DNA of 64,000 bases from Lumnitzera littorea (GCA_024138015.1 JAMXBB010000008.1:8295792-8359791), one strand, 5' to 3'. Positions 46,735 to 60,424 are shown, counted from the first letter of the stretch. The notes: generated by a model not told the origin, from the sequence alone. Numbers and translations are program-made.

Positions 46735-49700
46735 ATGGCTATTAATGGTAAGAATTATAATGATCCTCTTCATCTATCCGGATCGAACAATCCAGGTACT
46801 CTTATTACTAGTATTGCCTTTAATGGATTCAATTTTATAGGTTAGAGTTGATCTATATGTTTAGCCCTAAGAGCAAAGGCTAAATTAGGTTTTATTGAAG
46901 GAAATTGTGTAAAACCTAATGAAGAATCAAAGGACTTAAGTCGCTGGATTAGATGCGACTATATGATAAGATGTTAGTTTTTAAATTCCATGTCTAAGGA
47001 TTTGTCTGAAGCATTTATCCATTCTCAATCCACAAAACAACTATAGGATGATGTTTGTGAAAGATTTGGCTTAATTAACAAGCCTTTGATTTATCAATTA
47101 CAACATCATCAACATTAGGTAAGGAAATATGAATGCCACAATGTATTACAACAAATTAAAGAAGTTATGGGATGAGATATTGAGTACATGTGGTATTTCA
47201 CAATGTACTTATGGTGCTTTGTTGCAATGCACCTGTGATATAATTGACGAATGGCAAGAAACTGAGAATAGAAATAAACTCATGTAATTTTTGGCTAGAT
47301 TGAATGAATGTTTTAATGGTGTTAGGAGTTAAATTGTAGGCATAGAGCTATTACCTACTATGAGTAAGGCTTATTACTTAGTCTTTAAGTTGAGAAACAG
47401 AAACAATTCATAGGTGTTTTAAGAGATGATGCTGTTGCGTTCATGGTTAAGGGAAATGGCAAATCTGTTCCCTTTGCTGATAAAATGGATAAGTGTAGAA
47501 GAATAGGTACTAAAATTGTTTGTGTCCATTGTAAAAGGTCAGGACATTCAATTAATCAATATTTTGAAATAGTGGGTTACCCTGATTAGTACAAATCCAA
47601 GGAAAGAAGACAGATGAAGGTTGTTGCCTATGTTTCATTTGATAGGGGATAAGCATTTGATAATCCTTTAGATGGAAAGTTTGTGGCTACAGACAATGAG
47701 AGATGTTATGCTAATGATTTTAATTTTATGTCCAGGGTTTGTAGTGAGGTCTTAAAGATGCTGAAAGATCAACAAGTTGGATGCTCTTTGACTGCTTAAT
47801 CTAGTGTTAATTTTACTGGTGACATAACATCGTCTTTTTTTTTATCAAATTTAGTTCATGATAATAATGTGTTTACTTGGGTTGTAGATTCAGGAGCTTT
47901 TGAACACATTACTCCTTATTCACACATTCTTAAACACAAATAGAACCTTGTCAATCTAATTAAAGTTTGATTGTTAGATGGAAAAATCAAACTTGTTCAT
48001 ACCATTGGTGACATAGAATTGAATGAACACCTCAAACTTACTGATGTTCTGTTGATACTAGAATTTCATTTCAACTTGCTATCAGTTAGTAAGTTGCTAA
48101 ACCATAATCATTTACTTGCAATCTTTAACTCTCACTCATGTTTCTTTCAGGACCCGAGCTCTAACGAGTGTGTAAGGTAAGCTAATGTACAACTTAGATT
48201 GTATGTGATGTCTTTTAAGCCAAAAATCCTTGCTACTAGTATTGATTCTTCTTCGTATTTTCCTAGTTCAAATGAAATAAAAGAGCATGTATCTTGTGAT
48301 CATGTTGCTGCAGTTAACAATAGTCTTTCTTTATCTTTGTTGCATAATAGACTTGGCCATGTTTCCATTGGCAAACTTCAACATGTTGTTGATTGTCAAA
48401 AACAAGATTTGTCCAATTTCATTTGTAATACTTATTAGCTAGCTAAATTTCATTGTTTGCCATTTCATTCTAGTAATTCTTCTTCTTTACAACCTTTTGA
48501 CATGATTCATGTTGATGTATGAGGACCCCATGATACGCCTTCGTTATCTAGTAGTAAATTTTTCTTAACAATTGTTGATGATATGAGCAAGTATACATGG
48601 ACTTTTCTAATCCTACATAAGCACCATTCCTTATCAACCCTTATTGATTTCCTTTCCTTCATAAAAAACCAATTCAATACTACCCCAAAGGTTTTAAGAA
48701 CCGACAATAAGAGTGAGTTCTTATCTCATGAGTGTCAATCCTTGTTTAAGAAGAAGGGTATTTTTCATCAAAGAAGTGTTGTGTATACCCTACAACAAAA
48801 TGGGATTGTTGAATGAAAGCATAGACATACCCTAAACATTGCTCGCGCCATTCGTATTCATGCTAACTTACCAAAAAAAATTTGGGGAAAATGCATACTT
48901 GCTACCACCACTCTTATTAACCAAATACCTATGCAACATCTAAGGTGGAAGTCTCCTTTTGAAGTCCTTTATAAAAATAAAAATAAACTTAAGAAAAAAA
49001 AACCTCTAACATATACCAATCTCCGAGTGTTTGGCTATCTATGTTATGTAGGTATATGAAGTTGTTATAGGATAAATTTGATACCAAAGGGCAAAGATGT
49101 GTATTTTTGGGATACCCTATTGAACAAAAGGCTTATAAATTGTATGATCTTAATAAACATTAGCTTGTTATCAGTCGACATGTTATCTTTTATAATAACA
49201 TCTTTCCCTGTAGACTAGAACATCTTACTCATGAATACCTTCCTCTTAATCATCCTTGTCCATTGTTTTCGGATGATAATGTGAATCATCTTGATTCGAA
49301 TTATCCTAGTCCTTTGCAACCTACTGTCTCTCCATTTAATATGTCCATTATTTTTGGTCATTTTATTTCAAATTCTCTACAAACACATTCAATAGAGTCT
49401 TCAATACTTTCAAGTCCAGACAATGTCAGGAGGTCAACTAGAGCAAGAAAACCTCCTTCTTAGCTTAAGGATTTCATCCATACTATGCAAGTTTCTACAT
49501 TGATTGATCCTACATCAACAATATTTTCTTCAAATTGCTCACCTACCGAAACTTCTAAATATCCTTTGTTTCATCTTAAGCATTTCCATTCTTATCCTAA
49601 GGAGTATATTGCTTCATTAGCTAATGTTTTTATAGTTCAAGAATCACAAAATTATCATAAGGCTAAACACGATCCAAGATGGGTTGAAGCCATAAATAAA

Positions 49701-51160
49701 GAACTCATTGCTCTTAAAGCCAATCACACTTGGGATCTTGTTCCATTACCATATGGTAAGAAGCCTATTAGTTTAAAATGGGAGTATAAGATTAAATATA
49801 AATATGATGGATCGATTGAGAGGTTTAAAGCAAGGTTAGTAGCTAAAGGGTATAACCAAGTTGAAGGGCTTGATTACACTCATACTTTTTCCCCAGTAGC
49901 TAAGCTTATCACAGTTAGACTAGTTTTAGCCCTTGCATCTATTAATAATTTGCTTATACATCAATTAGATGTTAATAACGCATTTCTACATGGTTTCATT
50001 GATGAAGAGATATATATGAAACCACCGGAGGGATATATAGTTGATAAGTCAAATCATGCTTGCAAGTTGGTTCGTTCTTTATATGGTTTGAAACGAGTAT
50101 CACAACAATGGAACAAAGAATTTACCAAATTCATTTGCTCTTTATGATTTACACAATCAAGAGTAGATTATTATTTGTTTGTGAAAGATGAGAATTCTGC
50201 TTTTACATCACCATTGGTTTGTGTTGATGATGTATTGCTATTCAATAATAATTTTGCTTCAATTACTGAGGTTAAAAAATAGCTTGATCAAGCTTTCACT
50301 ATTAAGGATTTGGGTGAAGTGAGATATTTTCTAACGATTAAGATTTGTAGAACAACAGATGGCTTCTTCCTTAACCAACGCAAGTTTTTGTTAGATATTC
50401 TACAAGATGCAGGGCTTATTGGTGTAAAACCAATTCGTGTGCCTTTTCCACCAAATATTCATTTGAATAATATTGATGGTGAATTGCCAATTGATCCTTC
50501 ATTGTTTAGATGCCTTATTGGATGCCTTTTATATATGACTATCACAAGGCCAGATATTTCTTTTTCAATTCAGCAACTAAGTAAATTTGTGTCTTTTCCA
50601 AGAACTTCACATATGCGTATTGTTGTACATTTGCTAAAATATTTGAAAGGGATAGTTGATACAGGGCTATTTTATTCACCGAATTCTTCTTTACAATTAT
50701 TTAACTTCTTGGATGCTAATTGGGGTTCAAGTTATGTTGATCGCAAGTCACTATCTAGATTCTGCATTTCCTTAGTTCCTCTCTTGTGTCATGGAAAACA
50801 AAGAAACAACCTACTGTAGCTACATCATCAGCGAAAGCGAAGTATCAAAGTCTTGCATTTACCACCAAAGTGCTTTTGCGGTTATCCTATTTGTTGAATG
50901 ATTTACATGTTCATCTTGCTTTGCCAATTTCTTTATACACATCTAGTAAGTCAGCTTATCATCTTGCAGATAATCCATGTTTCTAGAGTTGCACAAAACA
51001 TATTAAGCTACATGTACATTTCATTTGAGACTATATTTTGTCAGGTTTCTTGAAGCTTCATCATGTTGTATCTTCCCATCAACTTGCTAATACAATGACT
51101 AAAGCATTGCCAGAGTCTCAATTATCACCTTTGTTGTCTAAGTTAGCTTTCCATTCGCAT
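46735..51160 (+). pseudogene. Copia gag-pol polyprotein (decayed)
   Basis: Gag from ATG 46735 (LSGSNNPGTLI, LRAKAKLGFIEGN) ends in a knuckle CVHCKRSGHSINQY, with the last Cys now Tyr. Protease: WVVDSGAFEHITP (about 47878). Integrase: HNRLGHVSIGKLQH, then DDMSKYTWTF, RTDNKSEF and NGIVE for the DDE set (48340-49060). RT: ALKANHTWDLVPLP, FKARLVAKGYNQVEGLDYTH, HQLDVNNAFLHGF, and VCVDD in place of YVDD (49650-50290). RNase H: LDANWGSS and TSSAKAKYQSL (to about 51000). Domain order PR-INT-RT-RH is diagnostic of Copia. Many stops (for example GPHD preceded by a TGA) and frameshifts at about 49440, 50147 and 50790. Inactive. Confidence 0.93.
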
Positions 51161-51171
51161 CTAACTTGGGT

Positions 51172-51194
51172 TGGGGGAGGGGGGGTGTTGGAGG
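51172..51194 (+). other. Copia polypurine tract
   Basis: A G-rich run (ttgggggagggggggtgttg, then gagg) directly before the 3' LTR, the expected plus-strand primer site. Confidence 0.85.
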
Positions 51195-51387
51195 TGTTAG
51201 ATATACTGAAGCAATAGTAATATTACTGTACTTTCACATGTGTAGGTTATTGAATTGTCACACATGTAAATACAATATAAATTCTCTATACATAATTAAC
51301 TTAACAGAATGAATCATTTTAATCCCTTCAGTTCATTACCGTCCATTACCTCCATTTTTGCATTCTCTCTAAGAAGTGAAATCAACA
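51195..51387 (+). repeat. Copia 3' LTR
   Basis: Partner of 46418-46611, followed by target copy CTTAG. Confidence 0.95.
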
Positions 51388-51769
51388 CTTAGTATTTGAT
51401 TCTTTGTGAATTTTAGGCTTTTGTAAAGTTTACTAAGGGCTCATAGCTAAAAAAACTAAAGAGTAAAATGATTGAAATCTCTCTCTAAGCTTTTAGAGAT
51501 AGATTTTTTCTCTCAATTGGGGAGTGCTCACACCATTTGGATTTTATTTTTCTTGTTATTCTCTTTCTTCTTTGTTACTTTCTTTTTCTCGTATGCTATG
51601 ACTTGAATCCAAAACATTCCACCAAATTTGCATTCAATTCTTAAATCTAAGCTTTTTCTACTGCATTCATCAAGCTTTATACATCTTCCATAAAAATAAC
51701 AAATATATAGAAACAGTTCAACAAAAGAAAAAAAAAAGAGAAAATTAAAAATATACAAAATAAAAAATC

Positions 51770-52174
51770 CAGAGAATTTCTTCTTCGTGTCGTTCCTTCT
51801 TAAGATTTCGATGAGTTGTTCTTGTCCTTTATGTCGTAGATGTTGATTACATTTTCTTTTCTTTTAAGTCTTAGATGTCTATTTGCTTTTATTAATAGAT
51901 CTTCAATCTGTCTTCTTCATAGCCCAAAGGTTGTAGTGTTCTTGCAGATCTAATGGCCTCTTCTTCAGCAGTTAGATTCCAATCACACCCATAATTCAAA
52001 AGACTCAAAGAAGCACCTATCCATTGATGAGACTAAGTTGAACAAACTTACCATTTGGGTACGACTTCATGAGATTTAGTTGAACAAACTAGGAGAAGTG
52101 AGAGGTACAACATTTAGCAATTGGTGTTTGTTTGATGTTTTTAATGTTGTAGTATGTGTTCACCTATATATATA
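51770..52174 (-). other. Possible minus-strand gene start with TATA box, unresolved
   Basis: A TATA-like ctatatatatag at 52163-52174 is followed on the minus strand by a less AT-rich stretch. That stretch includes the frame ...CDWNLTAEEEAIRSARTLQP, then LGYEEDRLKIY-stop near 51900-51990. I do not recognise the peptide and no splice pattern could be settled. Composition and the TATA box are the only support. Confidence 0.25.
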
Positions 52175-52599
52175 GTGGTTGCACACGTTTTTTAATGTCT
52201 TGAAGGGGAAAACAAAACAATGTCTTTTTTGTTATGAAGATATAAATACAATAGATTCATATTACTTATTTGAAACATAGAAGATTTAGATTAAACTTTG
52301 ATACAAATATAGAAGACTTCAATATATTTACGCTAAAAACATTTTACATTTTTAATGTGTGCTATGATGCTTAAAAATCGAAATAAGTGCATACATCATT
52401 AATCTCATAATTGAGGTAATTATAATTTATATGAACATGTCATGGATAGGTTGAGAAATTATATATTTGAAAAATGTTAGTAGACTCTAACAATGACTTT
52501 CATTATTTTTATTTATTTGTCCATTAAATAACAATAGTTAAACCAATTTTGTGTCACTTTCCTACCATCAATTGACAAGGAAAACGCTAAATTTTTTAA

Positions 52600-53570
52600 G
52601 ACATTTTGTGATATGGACTCATGGGTAAACACACGAACTCAATATCACGCATAACCATAGAGGTGAGTCCAGGCCACAGGATGGCTTGAAAGGTAAATGA
52701 TAGTCAAAGGTTGAGTAAGGGGTTCTCGTGTATTGACGAAGGATATGACACACCAACGCCTCATACGAGCTCAGGTCACACTTGATATGATGTACAAGTA
52801 GGGCCAGAGGTCACTCTCCACTAGTCTACGCTCAGAAGGGCTAAATAAGAGTAGCTCAAGAGTAAGAGGGGTACTTAGCTCAAGAGAGTGAAAAGTTCAG
52901 TATATTCTAGTATTATGCTATGTCCTCAACTTTTATAATATGACGATATTTATATCATCCCGTTAGGGCAAATCCTAAGTTACAGAAATTATAAAAAAGC
53001 ATAGTCCTTATTTCTTAAAAACAAAAGAGAATAATTTACAAGGAAAATATGAAATTGTACAAAAGAAGGAATACAAACGTCCTTTGTTAAAAAAGACAGT
53101 ATGAATGTTAGCAAAGAATAGTGCATACGCGTTTTTACTATTATTCTAACAATATTGTGGTTCAAGTAGGGGTGGACCTTGGTTCAGGCTTGTTCAACGT
53201 CAGAAGGGGTTAGACAGTGGTTGGTTTAGGGACGGCTCATATTGGGGTTGGCTTCGGATGGTTTGCTCTTGACAATTCAACTTAGCCTTGGCACAATGGA
53301 GATGGCTGCATTCAGACTTAGCACTTGAACTACAGTTTAGTGGAGGGTTCGACTCGGCATGCTAGTTGATCACCTTGGCGATGTCTTGGATGGCATGGAG
53401 AGTAAAGTAGCTCGGCAAATCAAACTAGGGCAAGAACTTCTCCTCAACGCTTAACTCACCTTAGACAGCTTAGCAAACTACTTGAGAGAGCCCTTGAGCT
53501 CAAAAGTGTGTAATCGATCCTTGATCTCTATCATTTTGTCCCAAAAAGACATTAATGATTAATTTGTTTT
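52600..53570. mobile_element. LTR-like remnant
   Basis: Less AT-rich block with phrases shared loosely with 19491-20340 (gaaggatatgacacaccaacg; cacttgatatgatgt). A possible terminus ttctaaca lies at 53151, equal to TGTTAG on the minus strand. No partner LTR, target duplication or ORF, so probably a fragment of a Gypsy-type LTR. Confidence 0.35.
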
Positions 53571-54185
53571 CTAGAATAAGAGTTGAGCCTTTTTAATAAA
53601 CATGAAACGGGGTCCAAGTCTCATGGTGTAGGGACATCTTTGTAGAATGAATTTCTTGAGTAATTCATGCAATGTGTATATATATGATGTGGTGTATAAT
53701 AACCAATAATATTCAAATATATGGTAGTCAATAAAAATTTTTAGAAAGCTAATAGTAATATTAGGACATATATGCATAAAATTAGTAATTATATACCATA
53801 TATATATAAGTGGTATGTAATAACATTAGACGTTTTTTCTTTTGCTAGACATTTTAATAAATAAATAGTTTGTGTGATCATACTATGAAAAGCTAATCTA
53901 TGAAATTGTACCTATGTGCATCGTCGTCATCATTTAGTTCACATTATTATTCACGGGTGTCAAAGTAAAAGTTGTGTTTACTTTTTGGTCTAGAAAACGT
54001 CAAAGCTTTCTTTTTAGCTTCTAAGCTTAAAATGAAATTGAATTACTCACAATGGGAGTCTATCTCAGTAATTGAGGTGTCTATTAATATTATTTACAAA
54101 TTCATATTGTATGGGAAATCCCTTTTCTATTTCAATTTCATAAAATGGTATCAAGTTCCATTTGTGTATTTTATTTTTTCTATTA
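53571..54185. other. No gene seen
   Basis: AT-rich. The plus ORF 53972-54190 (start MCLLFGLENVKAFFLASKLK) runs up to the target duplication of the next element and has no recognisable motif. Confidence 0.35.
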
Positions 54186-54190
54186 ACTAG

Positions 54191-57100
54191 TATAATGCCC
54201 CATAAGGGGCCTTATAAAGACAATCCAAAACTATTATCTCACGCATGTACTCGTCACTTGGCAAACATTTTGTGAGATAGAGATCACATGATTTTGCTCA
54301 TTTATTTAATTATTTTACCTAGTCATATTATATATAAAGACACGATATAAAATAACTATAAGATTCAATATCTCCCTACTTTCCATGATCGTAGAGAATC
54401 AGAATCTCCTACCAAATAGTAAAATGATTAGTGTTTACATTTCTATATGTAAACTTATTTAGAATAAACTATACTCTTATCTGGGAAGATATCCTCTTAT
54501 GGAGATTGCTGAAGTGACTCTTGTATGCTCTTATTTCCTGCCCATCCAATGTCCCAGCTACTATCTTGCAAGAAAACTATAGGGGAATGAGCCAAAGAAC
54601 CATGGGCTCAATAAGTGAAAGGAAACTCACCTTATGCCATAACACGGCAACAATTTAAGTGCAATGCATAAGCAACCACTATGAATGCAACATGATATGC
54701 AGTCTTTCGGTAACTGTGTAAAGTTAAGGATATAATCCTTCATTAGCCTAGGTTAGGGATAGCCATCCAAGCCTAGGTCTCCACTCTTGACAAAAAATCA
54801 ATTCTTGTCCTAATCTACTATTTAGGCCCTTGTTCTTTTCTAGTAATTCATTTTGATAGTCACTAGCTTCCAAGATCCTTCCTTACGCCCAACATCTCCA
54901 AATCTTCCTGTGGGCCAGAAAAGGAACAAGCATAAGCTCCATCTATCCCTACCATGACTATCAAATAGAGTTGAGTAGCCATTAATATGCATCGTGCAAT
55001 GTATGTCTCAATTAAGAGTTTTTAGCCTAACTGTCTTATGTGTAGTTATTGGTAATAAACAATATATTGTAGACACTTAGTATCAATGTAACATGTAGAT
55101 GCTTCACAACATAACATACACAATATGCTCAGATACTTATTCAACAAATAAGTTCAAATACATACATAGCACAAGTATAATCAATCTACTTACTAGCACA
55201 AACAAGCATAATAGTTCATCGTCTCTAAGAATAAACTCGCTTATTTAACCTTCTAGCTAATCATCCCTAAAAGTCTTTGATAGGTTTACAAGTATAGTCT
55301 ATTGACCTTGGATAAGATAAAGCAGAAATTAAGATACGTATGATATTGAAGTGAAGCAGATCTAATATACTTTCACTTCTAGTTATATATCTTAAATCGG
55401 TGATTAAGCTTATTGTGTATACATAAGATTCGAGTTAGATAGATTTTAAGGATGAATAAGATGTTAAAATAACTTTACATAATCATCACATTTTTACCTT
55501 ATGGTTATTAAGTTAATTAACTACCACCTATAGTTAATGTGAAACATTATATATATATATATCATTCTATTACATATTTACAGGTGAAATATGTATAATC
55601 CTACTATATTACTTATCGTATAACTCTTGTTATAAATATATTTATAATGCAACATAATGATAATATTTATTTACTGTATAATAGAGAGTGCTTATTATGT
55701 TAAATTAGTGAAAATATCATTTCAATAAGTAATATATGTTTATAATATATGTGTATATTTTTCAAATAATATTAATTATGTTTAAAATATGGTACAATAT
55801 GTAACTTATCTTATACCTAAAGTCATCGTACGTTCCATGCATATTAATGGCGGGATTAATTAGTGACCATTTTGAATGGATGGTCTAATTTAACATGTTG
55901 CATGTTTTATTTTTATTGTTTTTATGAGGTTCATTTAGCTATCTATATGTAATATAAGTACTTATTGCAATAGAGTAATTAATAAAGTTTTACGCTTATA
56001 GCTTGCTAATCACGTTTTAATTCATATGGTTACACATTCAAATTTCTATTTTAAAACATATATATGGGAAAGATTATTTGTATAGATATATATTTAATTA
56101 GCTCATTTACAGGTTATTTGATGGAAGCAATAAAAATATAATTACCAATATTCCAAGTTGAAAACTCAAAAAAAAAATTTATGAAATTGTACGTATAAAT
56201 TATTTCATTTAGAAAAATAATGAGGTTGTGGATATATTTTCTTTAAGACTATTATATATCAATTAAAAGATAATACTTATAATCATGAAAAGAAGTACCT
56301 AAAAATATCAAACATAAAAAAATTAGATTGTCTAATCCTCTATCTCATCTCTTTTACAAGCTATTCTCTTTTCTTTTTCCTTCTCTCTTTCTCTCCCCTC
56401 TCCCACTCTCTCTCTCTCTTTCTTTCCCCCATCTCCCTCTCTTAATTATTGCACTTGTTTCCTCTATATGGCTTATTAGACATATTTATCCACACATTGT
56501 CCTTCATCGCCAAGGTGGTTATACTATTTTATCTTCTTCTTTTTTTTAAATATGGATAGTATATAGCCATTTGTTGCAACGGCTATCAACCCATATTCTC
56601 TTCCTATTGGCTTTCGGGCGATGGCATTATACTTAAGAATTTGAATTACGGCTATACTTGATAATTATTTTGAGATAGTCTAATATTATCTCGTATGATT
56701 AGGTTTTGTACAACTTCTCTTTGGGTATATCTCATCTTGATATAACACAAACGAATATTCCATAATACTCTTTAAAAATAGTAAAACATTATATTATACA
56801 TCTAATCTCAAATATCTACTTTTATATTAATTAAGATTTAACCTAGTAAATTTTATGTCATAATTTATATTGGTTGCATTTCAATATATTTTTTAGATCC
56901 GACTTTACATGATTATTTTTTTTTTTTAAACTTTTGAGAGACTTATATTATTATTTGGTTTTATTTAGAACTAATTTTTTATTCATCTTACATTATAAGA
57001 CAAAGCCTAAAGTACACTTTTCTTAATATATAACATACATGTAATATCACAATTTATAAGTTACTTCACTCTACTTTGTTATATCCTAAGAATTACTGAC

Positions 57101-57431
57101 CTAAATAATACAGTATTATTAGATAGGTAAAGTTTATAGACTTAATATTACATTTATAATTAGGAAATTTTAGAGACCTTACATATTTGGTTCTTTGAGT
57201 AATATTAGAATTGGTATGATTAGATTTTAAGGATTTTGATATTACGATCACATTTTAAAAATTTCCCATGTATTATCTTCTATAATTCAAGATTTCTACC
57301 ACCAGATATTTAGTAAAGCTAGTACAATACAGTTTTCCCTTTACTTGTTAACCTAGCTTATAAGTACAAATGATTTTATAAAGGATATAAACTACTTGAA
57401 AGCTAGTAGATCGAGATTGTAGGGTATTACA
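54191..57431 (-). repeat. 3' LTR of the deleted Gypsy-like element
   Basis: Full-length form. Segments 54191-54830 and 56390-57431 match the right LTR, and 54830-56390 is absent from it. The CT-rich tract at 56360-56445 sits at the edge of the extra block. Confidence 0.85.
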
Positions 57432-57445
57432 TTCTTCCCCTCATC
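57432..57445 (-). other. Polypurine tract of the deleted Gypsy-like element
   Basis: On the minus strand GATGAGGGGAAGAA runs straight into the LTR start TGTAATACCC. Confidence 0.75.
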
Positions 57446-58121
57446 AAAAAGTTTCATTCTCAAAACTTCTTTACAATGATCCTAAGAGGATGTCCATTTT
57501 CCAATCGATTTTATTTTTACAATTCTTAGTTTTATTGAATTTTATTCTAAATCTACATGTCATGGACCTCTATATTAGCTTTCATTTCTAAATATGAATT
57601 ATGTGTTTTCATTTCTAGTGAACATATAATGTTGTGATCGACCTAAGAAAGGGTAAGAGTAACAAAGCTAGATTTACATTATCATTCCTACTTTGTTTCA
57701 GTTGAATGATGCAATAAAAACATGGTGGTTAAGTCTCTATTTGATTACTATTGTTTACTTAGTAATTATAAGAAAGTTTATCTATAAAGTATCAAATACT
57801 ACCTAAGTTGTTAGCTTTTAATTGAATCCACATAAATTCTTTATTTAAAAAATAAACATTTAAATATATACTTATTTACACATTTTGGTAATTGAAATAT
57901 GTACCTTTATGTAATAACTATAGATTACAAAGATTTATAACATATTTCAAGTTAGCATTTCTCAAGTCAATGATAGGTTTGGAAAAATATCTCATAGTGA
58001 TAAATACAAGTATATATACAATCTAGGATTTAATTCTTTTATTAACTACCTTTTGCTTATTTACCAAGGTTTTATCATATCTAACCATTTGGTAGGCTTA
58101 TCCTTTTTTTGACAACTTGAA

Positions 58122-58133
58122 GCTATGATACTA
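58122..58133 (-). other. Primer-binding site of the deleted Gypsy-like element
   Basis: On the minus strand TAGTATCATAGC lies a few bases after the LTR end. It is close to the initiator Met tRNA site TGGTATCAGAGC. Confidence 0.7.
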
Positions 58134-58137
58134 CTCC

Positions 58138-59806
58138 TATAATGCCCCATAAGGAACCCTAATAGAAACGATCTAAAGCCATCACGCCTTATGAGTCAAA
58201 TATCACAAAATTCTACTTATTTATTTGATCATTATAATCATATTATATATAAGTACACGATATAAAATAATTATGGGATTCAACATCTCCTTACTTTCCA
58301 GAATCGCAAAGAATTAGAATCCTTATTAAATAGTAAAATGAGTAATATTTCAATTTCTACATCTAAACTTATTTAAAATAAACTATACTCTTATCTGGGA
58401 AGATATCCTCTTATAGAGATTGCTGAAGTGACTCTTATATACTATGATTTCTTACCCACCTAGTGTCTCGACTACTATCCTACAATAAAACTATAGAAGA
58501 ATAAGAAGCTTAAGAACCATGGGCTCAGTAAATGAAAGGAAACTTACCTTATGCCATAATATGACAACAATCAAGATTATCAAATACTTTAAATGCAATG
58601 CATAAGTAACCAATATGATGCAACATTGCATAAGGTCTTTCACTAGCTATATGAAGTTAAAGATATAGTCCTTCTTAACTTGGATTGAGGATAACCATCC
58701 AAGCTTAGGTCTTCACTCTTAATATTGATTCACTGTTTTAGGCCCTTTTCTCTCTTTCTCTTTCTCTCTCTCTTTCCTCCTTTTCCTCTCTTAATTATTG
58801 CCTCTGTTTCTTCTATATGGTTTATTTGCTACATTACATTGTCCTTCACCGCCTTTATCAAGGCAATTATATTATTTTATCTTTTTTTTTAAAATATAAA
58901 TAATACATATCCATTTGTTGCCAAGGTTGTCAGCCTATATTATCTTCCCATTGGCTTCCAGGAGATGGCATTATACTTTAGAATTTAAATTACGATGAGA
59001 CTTGATAATTATTTTGAGATGATCTAATATTATCTTATATGATCAGGTTTTGTACGACTCTTCGAGTATATTTCATCTTGATATAATACAAACAAATATT
59101 CTATACCACTCTTTGAAAATGGTAGAACATTATATTATACATCTAATCTCAAATCTCTACTTCTAGACTAATTAATATTTAATCCGATAAACTTTATATT
59201 ATAATTTATATTAGTTGCATTTCAACTTATTATTAAAATCCAACTTTACATGCTTATTTCTTCTAACTTTTGGGAGATTTACATTACCATTTGGGTTTAT
59301 TCAAAACTAATTTTTCATTTATCTTATATTCCAAGATAAGACTCTTAATACATTTTTCTTAATATATGACGTGCTTGTAATATCATAGTTTACGAGTTAT
59401 TTCACTCTACTTTGTTATATTCTAAGAATTGCTAACCTAAATAATACAACGTTACTAAATAAGTAGAGTTTACAGACTTAATATTGCATTTATAATTGGA
59501 AAATTATAGAGGCCTTACATATTTGGTGTTTCGAGTAATATTTGAATTATTTTGGTAGAAAAAAAAAGGAGTAAAATCTAAATTGATAAGATTCGATTTT
59601 AAGGATTTTGATCTTACTATCATATTTTGAAAATTTCTTATGTAGTAACCTTATATAGTTCAAGATTCTTATCACCAGATATTTAGTAAAGCTAGTATAG
59701 TATAGTTTTCGTTTTATACCCGTTAACCAAGCTCATAAATACATATAATTTTACAAATGATATAAACTACTTGAAAACTAGTAGGTCCAAATTGTGAGGT
59801 ATTGCA
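58138..59806 (-). repeat. 5' LTR of the deleted Gypsy-like element
   Basis: Shares long words with the left LTR, for example ctatactcttatctgggaag and accatgggctcagtaaatga/accatgggctcaataagtga. Shorter because about 1.57 kb is missing between the aggccctt and ctctctttct sequences. Confidence 0.85.
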
Positions 59807-60318
59807 ACTAGGAACCCTTATAATAACATACCTATGTAATTTTATTTTTGAATAGAAAAAAATATATTAGAATGTAATTCGTTGTAATTTTTAAATAGTT
59901 TTGAAATAAATAGACATGGCAAATTTTGAACAGGAGGAGTATGGATTTTGATTAATGCTGTGTTTAGCTTAAATTGTAAATACAGCATTTGCTATATGTT
60001 CATCACAAACAAATATAAAGGGACATGTAAAAAATAATAATAATTAAAATGCAAGTATATTTGAAACAATAGAGATCACCATGAAATCATATAAAATGAT
60101 AAAATAGTGTCACAACTAATAGGAAGTAACTTTAGCCTTTAAGTATTTGAGATATTTCCAACGTTTTAAATGAGTTGTAATTTTTATTTCTTTTTAATCA
60201 CTTGGTAGCTTCTAATGGGATAAACAAAATTTCAATTTTCCCCAACATTTTATAACAGTAATTGGAAAAAAGGTGTTTAACATAATTAGGTGGATATAAG
60301 AGAGTAGAAATTCTATCC

Positions 60319-60424
60319 ATGGCAATGTTAATGGTTGTTGCAAAAAGTGCTAAACCTATTAATTGCACATATTTAAAGAACTGTCATGGACCAAATTTCA
60401 ACATTGTAATTAACACTTATGCTC
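60319..60424 (+). CDS. Possible first exon, unknown function
   Basis: ATG in a good context (tatccATGGC) opens MAMLMVVAKSAKPINC... and the frame meets a consensus donor CTC|GTAAGTAT at 60425. Without splicing the ORF runs to 60531 and becomes hydrophobic. I do not recognise the sequence and found no downstream exon in the AT-rich DNA that follows. It may be spurious. Confidence 0.2.

Larger units (their letters stand above)
46418..51387 (+). mobile_element. Ty1/Copia retrotransposon, structurally complete
   Basis: A 4,970-bp element with LTRs 46418-46611 (194 bp) and 51195-51387 (193 bp), both TGTTAG...CAACA, and a perfect 5-bp target duplication CTTAG (46413-46417, 51388-51392). By eye the LTRs differ at about 17 positions plus one indel, mostly transitions, so the insertion is not recent. 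A primer-binding site follows the 5' LTR and a polypurine tract precedes the 3' LTR. Small size, short LTRs and gag type suggest an Ale/Retrofit-like clade (inference). Confidence 0.95.
54191..59806 (-). mobile_element. Internally deleted Gypsy-like LTR element, perfect TSD
   Basis: Minus-oriented element flanked by a perfect 5-bp target duplication ACTAG (54186-54190 and 59807-59811). The 5' LTR is 58138-59806 (1,669 bp) and the 3' LTR 54191-57431 (3,241 bp). Both start TGyAATACC on the minus strand and end GGGGCATTATA. Only about 706 bp lie between them, without pol. The LTRs differ by a 1.57-kb block present only in the left one. The LTR style and the ttcttcccctcatcaaaaag junction suit Tekay-like Gypsy elements (inference). 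It is non-autonomous or a deletion derivative. Confidence 0.85.

Noticed and set aside
56328..56549. Plus ORF of Ser/Leu/Pro type
   Set aside because: Translation of a CT-rich low-complexity tract inside the 3' LTR of the 54-60 kb element.
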